Part shown: in pieces, positions 34,501 to 46,561 of the stretch | Numbering within the stretch: position 1 is the first letter of the stretch | Layout of the letters: every line of letters begins with the position of its first letter | Source: Rhodotorula mucilaginosa | Taxonomy: Eukaryota > Basidiomycota > Microbotryomycetes > Sporidiobolales > Sporidiobolaceae | Assembly: GCA_034406715.1 (NCBI GenBank) | Contig: CP137878.1 | Span: 558,001 to 622,000, forward strand | Length of the DNA: 64,000 bases | Direction: 5' to 3' | Position numbers and translations under genes: made by a program | Notes under the pieces: model-generated | Told to the model about the DNA's origin: nothing | Database searches by the model: none | The model's input: only the letters and a program-made list of their open reading frames with translations

Positions 34501-35248
34501 GTTGCCGTGTACGAGTCTTGCCGACTCGTGCAAGAATTGCAAGCCCTTGCCGAGTTGGGACATGCCCTTTTGGATTTCGACCTCGTCGAGTTCGAGATCT
34601 TGATCCGCGCGGTTCCGGTAGTGGCTGTTACTATTTGCGCGCCCCGCGGAAGATGAACTCGGTTCTGACGATGACGATGAAGAGGAGGCGGAGAAGGCAC
34701 TGTCTGAAGCTGCGATGGCGTGCCGGAGAGAGGCCGTGACGGGTTCGGTGGCAAAGGTGATGCTGGACCTGCGGAGAGCGCGGAAGGCTGGCTGAGTCTT
34801 CTCTCCAGATAGCGTGCGTGGTCAAAAGGGCAGGCGAGTTTACCTTGATTCTTCCATGGGTTCTGCCATTTCGAGGATACAGGGGTGCCTCAACCTAGAC
34901 AACGAAGCGGCCTGCGACCGCCGTGTCAGCTCAGTCAGTCGGATGGGTACATAGAGAGAGGAGACCTGCCTCCTTTTTGAGTACGTCGAGTGCGCGTTTG
35001 AGCCTGTCTGCGTGGTCCCTGTCTCTGTGTCCGGCCCCACTTGCAGAGTTGACGAGCGAGGCCTTGTCGACGGTCCAGATGCTGACTTGCTTGCCGGACG
35101 AGACATGCTTCGCTCTCGTTACGCGCCAGACTCCGACCTGGAGTGGTTTCGCTGCCTGGTCGGGCGTGTAGTGGGAAGCGAGGGTCGGTTTCGCGGCGGC
35201 GGCGAGCGAGCTGGCGGCGGATTGCAGGATGGACGAGGCGAAATCCAT
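31575..35248 (-). CDS. SCYL2: SCY1-like pseudokinase (SCYL2 type)
   Basis: Eight exons (35248-34970, 34911-34844, 34768-34468, 34353-34221, 34062-33412, 33309-32968, 32898-32834, 32753-31575) give 1,005 residues. The N-terminal kinase-like domain has LVHGNLTPEAVIINAK where active kinases have HRDLKxxN, and GFGLS where they have DFG, so catalysis is unlikely. It is followed by helical, HEAT-like repeats, e.g. the block EIMPLIYHSLESDN, and a ~350-residue Ser/Pro/Thr-rich tail ending WADLDPLK. Scy1/SCYL2 proteins act in clathrin-dependent traffic between Golgi and endosomes. Intron 1 fits only as GC-AG (gag|gcaggt). It is divergent from the DnaJ gene by 163 bp. Confidence 0.9.
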
Positions 35249-35411
35249 GGCTGGCTAGCCCTCTCGTCAGCAGCAGCTGGCTAAGCTTTAGCGTTTCCCC
35301 CTTGCAGCCGAGAGTGAGAGCGCTTGAGCGGAGGCGTCCTGGGAGAGGAAAGACGTCTTTCTCGCTCTTGTCACGACAGCACCCGGAGTGCACGGCGATA
35401 ACACGAGGGAC
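35249..35411. promoter_or_regulatory. Divergent promoter SCYL2 / DnaJ with 14-bp palindrome
   Basis: A perfect palindrome gaaagacgtctttc lies at 35348-35361, about 50 bp upstream of the DnaJ start. Its ACGTC core is CRE/ATF-like. It is not a canonical heat-shock element. Confidence 0.5.
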
Positions 35412-37238
35412 ATGGTGGTAGAGACACGCTTGTACGAGATCCTCGGTTCGTCTCTCCCGTCCCTCTCACACCACCGAGTTGCTCCGCCCCTTTCAAGAGT
35501 CACTGATCTCTTCGCCACTCGACTCGCAGGCGTGTCGGCCGAGGCGACAGACGTGCAGATCAAAAAGGGTATGCCCTGCCCCATCGACACCCCCTACTGG
35601 GGCCGTGTGCTGACCCACCGCCACTCGTGAAGCCTACCGCAAACTCGCGCTGCAACACCATCCCGACAAGCAAGCCACGTCTCCAGACGGCACGCCCGCC
35701 GACTCGACAAAGTTTCAACAGATCCAGCATGCCTGGGAGATCCTCAGCGACCCGGACAAGCGAGCCGACTATGACGAGTGGGGCGAGGAGGGCAGTCGAG
35801 CACGAGGAGGAGCAGGAGCATATGACGACGACGACGACCTCTTTGGCGCTGGCGCAGACTTTTTCGCAGACCTGTTTGGTGGCGGTGGTGGAGGAGGTGG
35901 GTTCGGGGGTCCACGTCCCGGCGCAGGAGGAGGAGGAGGACGCCCGCGCCAACGCCGCAAGACGCAAACCGCTCCTTCCCAGGTCGAACTCTCTGTCACG
36001 CTTGAAGAACTCTACACCGGCGCACACAAGACGCTCCTCGTCGAACGCACCCGCACTTGCACGACCTGTACCGGCACGGGCGCGAAAGCGGGTCGGCAGC
36101 CGAAACCGTGCGTGAGGTGTAACGGCCAGGGCGAGACGTACCACATGAGGCAGATGGGACCGTACATCCAGCGGACTCCGGCCAGGTGCACGGCGTGTCG
36201 AGGTACCGGACTCAAAGTCCGCGATCAGGACGCGTGAGTTTTTCCCTCCTTTTGACAAAGCCCCTTTCTTTGAGCAGGGGCTGAACTGACCTGACTGACC
36301 TGACCCCGGTCGCGCGCGTATAGGTGCAAGAAATGCAAAGGCGAGCGTACGGTCCCGGACAAGAAGCGCGTCGAAGTCCAAGTCGAGCGCGGAATGCATG
36401 CCGGCGAGCGCATCGTCGTCAAAGGAGAAGGCGACGAGTCGGTGCGTTTTCTCTTCTGCGTCTGAACTTCTGGAGAGGATCAAACCCCTCTCTCACCGAA
36501 TTTGCTAACTTGGCTCGAACCCGCTCTGTGTATATAGCCCGACAGCTCCGCCCCGGGTGACCTGTACATCATCGTCCGACCCCTCCCGCATCCCACATTC
36601 CAACTCGTCCCTCCCTCGCCCGCATCCCGGACGGCGGACCGCCCCGCCGCCGACCTACACACGACCCTCTCGCTCACCCTATCCGAATGCCTCCTCGGCT
36701 TCAACCGCCTGATCCTCGTCCACCTCGACGGCCGAGGGTTGCGCGCTTGTCAACCCAGTCCGGGCGAAAAAGGGTGGCGCGTCCTGCAATCGGGCGACGA
36801 GGTCGTCATCCCGCAGGAAGGGATGCCTTCTCGGTATGGAGTGAGGGGGGACTTGAAGTGCACGATCGAGGTCGAGATGCCGACGGAGGAATGGGCCATG
36901 GGGATCGCCGAGCGCGGAGGGGTCGATAACCTCAGGGGGTTGTTGCCCCCGAGGAGACCGGATCTGGGACCGCAGGCGGTCGGAGAAGGCAAAGAGACAG
37001 ACACGGTCGAGTTGCTCGAGCCGCAAGACCACCAAGATGACGAGGAAGAGGATTACTCTTGGGTGCGTTTCTCTTTTTTTTTTAATCGACATGCGTATCC
37101 CTCGGTCGAATGTGATTGCTGACCTGGGCCCCCGTCGCTGTACTTCCTCCCGTCTGTCGCATGCTACAGTACCACGGCAACGGACGGCCTTATGACGAAG
37201 ACAGCGCCGATGGCGAACCGGGTTGCCAACCGCAGTAA
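35412..37238 (+). CDS. Class A DnaJ (Hsp40) co-chaperone
   Basis: Exons 35412-35445, 35530-35568, 35633-36233, 36324-36441, 36538-37062 and 37170-37238 give 461 residues. The J domain (1-75) has HPD at 34-36. A Gly-rich region ([12 protein letters not shown]) follows, then four zinc-binding repeats: [24 protein letters not shown] and CKKCKGER, the last without its final Gly. The client-binding beta domains contain [12 protein letters not shown] and PGDLYIIV. There is no C-terminal CaaX box (the end is CQPQ) and no signal peptide, so it is more like Xdj1 or Apj1 than farnesylated Ydj1. It delivers clients to Hsp70. Confidence 0.9.
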
Positions 37239-37623
37239 CTCGGAACGAACCAGGTTCCTCCTCAAAATCTCTGAAGGGAACGCCAAGTGCCCCCCTCTCT
37301 GCGCCGCATCCTAGAGTAGAGTTTCTGGCTGTTGTCGTATCTGTAGTCATTGCACAGCTCCCCGCGCGATCTGCATCCTTTGTTTTTATCGCTCGTACTT
37401 GCAACTCACCCATCTCGCATCTCGAAAAGTTCGGCTTCATTCTGATGTTACCGTCTGTTCGTTTTGCGCCTTTCTATGGATGCGACAGTCTTCTTGGGTG
37501 TGCAGGACTCGAAATATTCGTAAACTTGTCAAACAGCTGCCAGCGACAGAGGCTGTTCTCTCTCTTTCACCCTCGTCCACCGCTTTCGGGACGAGTGCAG
37601 GCCTGAGCTGCGGCAAACCAAAG
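37239..37623. promoter_or_regulatory. DnaJ 3' UTR and COG6 promoter
   Basis: 385 bp between tandem plus-strand genes. No distinct element recognised. Confidence 0.4.
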
Positions 37624-40477
37624 ATGCCTGCGCTGGATCCGCTGCCCGCTCACGCTCTCACAGGCCGCGCTGTCCCCGCCGTCGCGACGACGCCGAACAC
37701 AAACACCAACAGCAGCAGCTCCACCTCGACTCGGAACCCTCTTCAAGCCAAAGTCACACGCTTGCTCTCTGCCAACCTCGAAGATGGCGCCACTCGCGCT
37801 GCGCTCGACACCCTCGGGCAGGTCGAACTCGCCGAATCGAAACGCGCGAGGAGGACTGCCGCCGCGTTCTCTAATCCGACGACGACGACGACGACGGCTG
37901 GAGGACCAGGAGGAGCCGGCATCTCGGACGCCCTGAGGAGAGGAGGGTTGAGAAAGGAAGTCGATGCCAGGATGGAACAAGGTGGCAGGGAATTCCTCCG
38001 TGCCTTTTCCGAAGTCAACGATGCGAGTCCTCCTCTCCTTTTTTGCGGGAACGTGTTTGAACTAACTACGCCCTCATTTCGACAGAAACTCAGCATGCTC
38101 CAGTCGCATCTCGATGCCATGAACGTCTGCTGTGACGAAGTCCAGGCCGAGCTGGACCGCGCCAACTCTGGAACGAAATATCTCCTCGAACACGCCCAAG
38201 GGTTGCGCGAACAACGGTCAGCTGACCCCCGCTCGGTCTGCGGAGCAACGCGGGCAAGTAAGAGGTGGCTGACCGTGCTTGTCGTTGCGTGTCGGCGAAA
38301 AAAAAAACAGAACCACCGCCGCGATTCAGCAATCCCTCGTGCACGTCTTTCTCGCCCGCTTCACCCTCACCGACGCCGAACTGCGCGCGCTCTCTTCGCG
38401 CGACGTGCCCGTCGGGCCCGAACTCTTTGCCGCGATGGACAAGACGGAGCGGATCCGTGCCGACTGCAGGGCTTTGCTGAGCGGGGAAGCGGGAGAAGGC
38501 ACCCAGGCGGGGCAAGTCATCCCTCCGCGCGTCTTCTCTAGTCGGGCGCGCACCAAAAACTTTCGACTGACAGGACGAGACTCACGCACGCAGTCTCGAC
38601 ATTATGGAATATACGGCACAGCACCTCGAGGCAGGGTACTCCAAGATCCACAAGTGGCTGGCCTTTGAAGCGAGGGGTTTCGCCAAAGATGTGCTCGAAG
38701 TGTCGCAGACGGTGCGGGAGGCGGTCGCTCGACTCAAGAACCGACCCGAACTGCTCAAGTCTGCCTCTTCCCCGAGAGTATTTGTTGTTCATCCCGCATG
38801 GCTGACATGTTGCCGGGTCCCCCGTTCCGTCCGCAGCGAAGTGTTGACCGTCCTCGGTACGACCCGTTCGACGTCAATCCTGAACCTCTTCCTCGACGCC
38901 CTCACACGCGGCGGTCCGAACGGTCTCCCTCGCCCCATCGAGTTGCACGCGCACGACCCCATCCGGTACATTGGCGATATGCTCGCGTGGCTGCATCAAG
39001 CCATGGCCGGCGAGCGCGAATTTCTCGAGAGCTTGTTTGGCACCAAGGGAGAGGACGAGCGAGGATCAAGGAGGGTCGGAGAGGTGCACGCGCTGAGTCG
39101 GCACAAGAGGATCAAGTCGACCTTGACGGGAGAAGGAGGGGATGTCTCGATGGTGCAGAGGACGGACAAGGATTGGGTCAAGAAATTACTCGATCGCGAC
39201 TTTGAAGGCTGCGGTCGACCTCTCAAGGTATGCCGCCTGCACGCCTCGCTGCCTCTTGAGCCTCACAGCGCCCGCGCTCACCGCTCAATTCGCTCGCGCA
39301 GATTCGAGTTCAGCAGACGATCAAGTCGCAAGAATCGCCCATCATGGCGTACCGGATCGCGACCTTGATTCATTTCTACAAGGTCACGATGGAGAGGACT
39401 GTCGGCGAAGATACGATGATGAGCGGCGTACTGAGCGAGATCAAAGATCACGCGTACGAGGCGTTCTTCGAGACCTTGCGCGCGCAGGGACGGAGTCTGC
39501 TCCGATTCATTCAGGTGCGTCTTGACGCGCGCTTTCTAGCCGCGAGAGAGGAACGTGAACCTGACCGCTACTCTTTACGCGCGCGCGCGCGCAGCCCCCC
39601 GCCGCCGCCCTGTCTGCTCCCGCCCAGCTGCGGGACGTCCTCTCCACGCTGCGCGAGATCCTCGCCGTGTATGCCACCTCCCTCCTCGAGCAAGAGGGTG
39701 CCCCCTCGAGCCCGCAGACTCGCGACTCTGAGTTCCGCGACGTGCTCGACGCGTCGCTTGATCCCGCACTCGAGATGTGCAGCCGGATGGCCGACATGCG
39801 CCCTGCCGAGTGGGACCGGGCCGTCTTTTGCATCAATTGCGACGAGGCGGTGCTTGCGGCGCTGGAAGGGTTCGATTTCGTCGAACAGCGGAGGAGGGCC
39901 GTGCAACAGGACGAGGAGAAATACGTCGAGACGGTCACAGCGGCTCACGTGCGTGTGCCCCTTCTTCTCCGAGTCGACCTTCATGTCTCCGACTGGATCA
40001 ATTGGCTGATCGGAATCACGCTCTGCGACCCAGTACGCCCATTTGCTCAACGAGAGCGCGCTCGAACCGGCTATCGGTGCCCTTCACGGCCGGGAACCAG
40101 GGGTGAGGAGGGTCCTTCTCTCTCGCGGGCAAGCGGAGCGGACCCCAAGCTGATGCCTCCGTGTTTTCTCCCTTCCGTTTCCGGTGTAGACGCTCCTTTC
40201 GGCATGCGACGCCGCGTCCGTTCCGTCTCTGCAGGCGGCCCAGTCGCGCTTCACCGCCTTCCTTTCGTCGGTGGATCCGGTCTCGTCTCCTCGACTATCC
40301 CTCTTGCCGCCTCACCTTGCCGCGCTCGTGCACCGGTCAGCACTTCGGAGGATCAGCGACGCGTACGCTGAGCTGTATGATGCGGTGCATGACGCGGAGA
40401 GTGGCGGCTACGAAAGGCCAGAGACGGTGCTGCGGAGGAGCAAGGACGAGGTTCGGATGTTGTTGGTTGTCGAGTAG
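37624..40477 (+). CDS. COG6: COG6, conserved oligomeric Golgi complex subunit 6
   Basis: Nine exons (37624-38022, 38086-38216, 38311-38511, 38594-38758, 38837-39227, 39302-39514, 39595-39948, 40034-40102, 40190-40477) give 736 residues. Diagnostic COG6 segments include AGLDIMEYTAQHLEAGY, DALTRGGPNGLPRPIELHAH, HDPIRYIGDMLAWLHQA and EREFLESLFG. COG6 is part of lobe B of the vesicle-tethering complex for intra-Golgi retrograde traffic. Two of the eight introns fit only as GC-AG (gat|gcgagt at 38023 and gg|gcaagt at 38512). The donor at 38759 (gtctgc) is atypical. Confidence 0.93.
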
Positions 40478-42001
<1,524 letters not shown>

Positions 42002-42360
42002 GAGGAGCGGACGCTCTTCTTTCCGTTGACCCACGACGTCGCGCTCAAATTTACCGTAGCACTTTCCTTCCTGCAAGCAGAAGGATGCACACGCGATCAT
42101 GAAAGTTTTCCGAGTCCGCACAGAGGCCGTCTCTTGAGAGCTGCTAGAGTCCTCTCACTCACGCTCGAACAGGGCTGCTTCAGACCCAGGCCGGGATTAT
42201 GCGATATGAAATCAGAGCATGCTGCGAGGTGGATCACTAATACTACTACTAGACAGGTTTTGGCGCGCGCGAAGAAAAGTCACACTTGTGCCAAGGGAGA
42301 AGGAGACAGCGGGAGAGAGAGAGAGAGATCCAAGTGTACATGGTGAGCGGAGCTCGATTT
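42002..42360. other. Convergent intergenic spacer
   Basis: About 360 bp between the thymidylate synthase and PCK1 stop codons. Only expected 3' UTR sequence is seen. Confidence 0.5.
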
Positions 42361-45102
42361 TTAGACTTGCGGGCCGGCGGCGACAACCTCGGGTGCGCAC
42401 TCGTCGGCGTAACGCTCGAACGCCTTGCTGAACATGCCCTACAGGTTGCGAAATCGAAAGAGCGGTGTCAGTGGAAATGCGGGAGGAAGAGGCTGGCTGT
42501 TGTTAGGGGAAGACGAAGACACGTACAGCGAGCTTGGCGACCGTCTGGTTGTACGAGCCCTTGTCGGTCCAGGCAGCTTCCGGGTCGAGGAGCTCGGACG
42601 GGACGTTGTTGACCTGCTCGGGGATGCTGAGGCCAAACACCGGAGTCTTGCGGAACTTGGCCTGCGCGAGCGAGCCGTCGTGGATCGCGTCGACGATCGC
42701 ACGGGTGTACTTGAGCGGGCAACGCTTGCCGGTGCCGTAAGCGCCTCCGACCCCTGTTTTTGCGCAGAATCGCGACGGGCCAGGTCAGCTTTCCAGTTTC
42801 GGCAGCCATACGGCGCTTGGACTGAGGGAATGTGAAGACTCACAGCCAGTGTTGATGAGCCAGCACTTGGTGTTGGACGCAGTCATCTTCTTGGCGAGCA
42901 TCGAAGCGTAACGAGACGGGTGGAGGACAATGAACGGAGCCTGTATTTTCCGCGCGCCGAGTCTGGATCAGCCAAGGCCCGCAAGTCAGGATCGACGAGA
43001 AAAAGAGTCTGCACGTACACCGAAGCAGGTCGAGAAGGTCGGAGTCGGCTCGGCGATGCCGTCCTCGGTACCCGGAGTCTTCGAGGTGTAACCTGCAATT
43101 CTCGCGAATGGGATCAGCGGGGGAGTCCTCACGAGCGGCGGGCGACAAGAAACTCACCGGAGAGGAACCAGTACTGGGCCTGCTGCTCGTCGAGGAGGGA
43201 GACGGGGGGCAAGACACCGAACGCATCGCAGCTGTTTTCGGAGAAGAGGTCAGATCAACGGACAGTTCTCAGGACAGACGGACGATGACGGCGGAACGTA
43301 CGTAAGGTAGATGATGTTCTTTGGCTGGGTGTTGGCCATGCACGGGAGCTTGGCGTTGTTGATGTACCTGCAGCCGGAAACAGCCCCGTCAGTCGGGTTG
43401 GTAAAATTGCTGTGAGTCAGACAGCAATACTCACTCGATCGGGTAAGCGCAACGCGTGTTCTCGGTGATGCCCGTGTCCTCGTAGTTGGGCTCGCGAGTC
43501 TGGTAGTCGTAGGTAACGTTCTCGAGGATCGAGCCAAACTTGATCGCGCCGTAGATTTCCGGCTCCTTCTCGGCGTCGAGGCCGACACACTTGGCGTAGC
43601 AACCGCCCTCGATGTTGAAGACGCCGTTGTCGGACCAGACGTGCTCGTCGTCGCCGATCAGGGAACGACGCGGGTCAGCCGAAAGGGTCGTCTTGCCGGT
43701 TCCCGAAAGACCGAAGAAGAGCGAGACGTCGCCGTCCGGACCCTCGTTGGCGGACGAGTGGAGCGAGAGGTTGCCAAACTTGACGGGCTGGAGGTAGTGC
43801 ATGACCGAGAAGATACCCTTCTTCATCTCGCCGGCGTACTCGGTACCGAGGATGACCATCTCGCGACGCTTGAAGTTGACCTCGACCGAAGTTTGCGAAG
43901 TCATGCCGGCGGTGAAACGGTTGGCCGGGAACTGGCCGGCGTTGTAGATGGTGAAGTCGGGGGTGCCAAAGTCCTCGAGCTCCTTGGCGGTCGGGCGGAT
44001 GAGCACTGCAACAGACGAGAGGGCATGGGTCAGCTCTGGGAAGTCGGGAAGGAGCGGACGACTGGACGCACTGTTGTGCATGAAGAGGGCGTGGTAGGCA
44101 CGCGAAGCGATGACGCGGACCTTGATCCGGTACTTGGGGTCCCACTGTGGACATGGCGAGGGTCAGTGTGACGGTATTATCGAGAGGAAGGCGGAAGAAA
44201 ACGCACGCCGGCAAAGCCGTCAAAGACGTAGACGTTGTCGCGGGTGTTGAGGTAGTCGATGGCGCGCTCGCGGTTGATCTCAAAGGTGTGCTCGTCCATC
44301 TGGATGTTGATAGCGCCCCACTGTATACATGCAAGGCCACGTGAGCTGGGCTTCCAGGAAAGGATTGGCAAAGAGAAACAAACGCACCCAGACGTCGTCC
44401 TTGGAGGTCTCCTCGTACACGATACGCTTGTCCTTGGGGGAACGACCAGTCTTCTTTCCCGAGAAGTTGATCAGAGCGCCCGAAGCGGCAATGACGGCGC
44501 CCTCGTACTTGATGGCGTCTTCGTAAAGCTGAGCGACGGGAGCGTTGCGCTTCAAGTGGATCTTGGACATGTCGAAACCGGCCTCGGAGAACATGTCGAG
44601 GTCCTTGCCGAGGAGACCGTACGTCGGCTGGGTCGTCCTGCATGGTTGGCCGAGTTTGTGAGCTTCGGAACTACAGCGGGGAAAGCGACGATGATGATGA
44701 GGTGTGCGGCCCGGCCCCTCGCCGCCTCGCTACCGGTGCCGAGTCCCCGTTGCATGCAGGTCATCCAGACTATGCACAGCTTTGGTGGTGGACCCTCATA
44801 CCACTGAGCGTGGTCGCTCTCGCCTTGGCGCAGGTGACCGGCAATCATCGGAGCCGCGGCCCGTATCGACCTCGGAAATGGCTTGCCAGGCCCCCTCGCC
44901 GCTGTTAAGCGATTCTGACGACAGGCCACGGTTCGGACAACCCTCGTCGCTGTCTCGAGCGAGACCAGACAGCGCAACGGGGTGCGAGGGCGGCGGGAGA
45001 AGCAGCACCCGCGGAGCGTTCGGAGTCGTGTGGGGGCAAGTGCACGTACGGGTCACTGGGCTCTTCGCCGTGGCGGAGCGGGGTGCCGGTACGGTGAGGC
45101 AT
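42361..45102 (-). CDS. PCK1: ATP-dependent phosphoenolpyruvate carboxykinase
   Basis: Eleven exons (45102-45050, 44637-44388, 44320-44207, 44144-44072, 44005-43435, 43367-43302, 43231-43158, 43092-43019, 42940-42844, 42753-42527, 42438-42361) give 558 residues. It converts oxaloacetate and ATP to PEP, the committed step of gluconeogenesis. Motifs: [10 protein letters not shown], the P-loop GLSGTGKT (~262-269), [29 protein letters not shown], and [17 protein letters not shown]. The first coding exon (18 residues) is separated by a 412-nt intron, far longer than others here; phase fits but the first exon is the least certain part. Glucose repression is expected from the family. Confidence 0.93.
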
Positions 45103-46561
45103 ATTGTTCAGACCGAGGTGTCAAGCGTGTAAGAACTGCGGAGGCCTCGGGGAGAACACACACGGAGGGTCAGCATTGTCATCGGGATGCAAGCCAGCTG
45201 CGCGAGCGGGTTGCGGCTGAGTGCAAGGACGGGCGAGGCTCACGACGACGAGTGCAACGAGTCCTCTGTATGGGAACAGGGAAAAGAAGGAATGCAAAGA
45301 GAGAGAGGGAAAAGAGGGAGAGAAGGGAAAGCTACGGAACTCGTGAACCCGTGATTCACCGTTCGGAACCGCGATCGGAGCACGTCGGGCCCACGTCCAA
45401 ACCGCGGCCCTGCCCTCCCGCTGTGACCCGCCGCCTGCTTTTGCACGCAGGGGGAAGGGGAAGGGGATATGGACACATGGGAAGCAAAGAGAGCGGAGAG
45501 CGCGTCCTTGCACAGGCCTCGCTCGCGTCGAGCGGACCGCCAGCAGTTTTATCGATCTCGGGAACGGGTTCTCCAGGCTCGCTTCTGATTGGCTGACCAC
45601 TTTTCCGGCTTCTTTCCAAACGCCGCCATCCGTTCATCCGCGGAGATACATGTGCACGTCTTGCACGCTTGCAGGGCGACGTGCAGGGGTTATCCTAGCC
45701 TGTTCCTGTTCTCCAACAAGCAATCTGCGGTCGCTTCTCCAAACCCTGGACCGCTTCGCTCGACCCTCGCCGTCCTCGACTTGAGCTCAGGCCCGACCCG
45801 GCCCTACGCTCGCCGTTCGATACCAACTCTGCTGGCCAGCAATCCGCCTCTTGAGAGACGAGAGCCGGATCTGCACGCTGCGAAACTTGTGCTACACTCT
45901 TTCGCATGGGCCTAGCTACAAAACTTTGACCTGCTCGCGGTCGTCCATGAAGGCGCTTCTCTCGCCGACGTTGCTTTGGTTTGAACAGGCGGCCGAACAG
46001 AAGCGCACCGCTTTGATCCCGCCATGGCGTCCTACCGTTCGCGAGTCTACGGGCTATACGGCTCACGCGGAGACGTTCTCCACAGATCATGCCAACCCTC
46101 CTCGCGCCGTGTTGCGGATCGGTCGTCTTGCTCGCGCTTTCCGCCCAGCCGACACTCCTGTCCTGCACTCGCCTACCAACTCCTCGAGAATGCTCCTCGA
46201 AGCAAGCGTGGACCACCTCCGATCAGACCACCTTGAGCACGGGTCGACCCGCTGCCGAACGCGTCCGTCCGTGCGTCCGTTCACGCTTCGACGCTCGAGC
46301 CCTTCTTTCACAACAAACAATTCTCTCTTGCACGCGACGCGACTCTTGCCCCTTCTTGCTCTCTCTTCCTTGCTCTGTCTTCTTTCGCTCTCCTACCTTG
46401 CTCGCTAGTGATCTCTGTCCGTCGGGATACGGAAACCCGAGGAGCAACGATCAGACGCTGGCTCTCCTTTCTTCGCACCGCCAAGTCTCTTATCGCGTTT
46501 CCTCTCCCTCGATCAGTCAACAATCTATCCTCCCAAGTCATACCCGCAACAAAGAGCTGGA
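45103..46561. promoter_or_regulatory. Long divergent promoter PCK1 / HND kinase
   Basis: 1,459 bp, the longest non-coding stretch in the window. On the PCK1 strand it has a CCAAT box (45592-45588, ~490 bp upstream of the start) and a G-rich tract at 45450-45466. A plus-strand ORF at 45851-46408 looks like chance. Its size suits a strongly regulated gene such as PCK1. Confidence 0.5.

Noticed and set aside
45851-46408. 185-codon plus-strand ORF in the PCK1 upstream region
   Set aside because: Its composition is irregular, there is no family resemblance, and it stops ~150 bp before the kinase start. Likely chance in a stop-poor GC-rich region.
45103-46561. Several GCGGAG (SYGGRG) CreA-type sites upstream of PCK1
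   Set aside because: About eleven such degenerate hexamers are expected by chance on two strands of this length, so they are not evidence of direct control.
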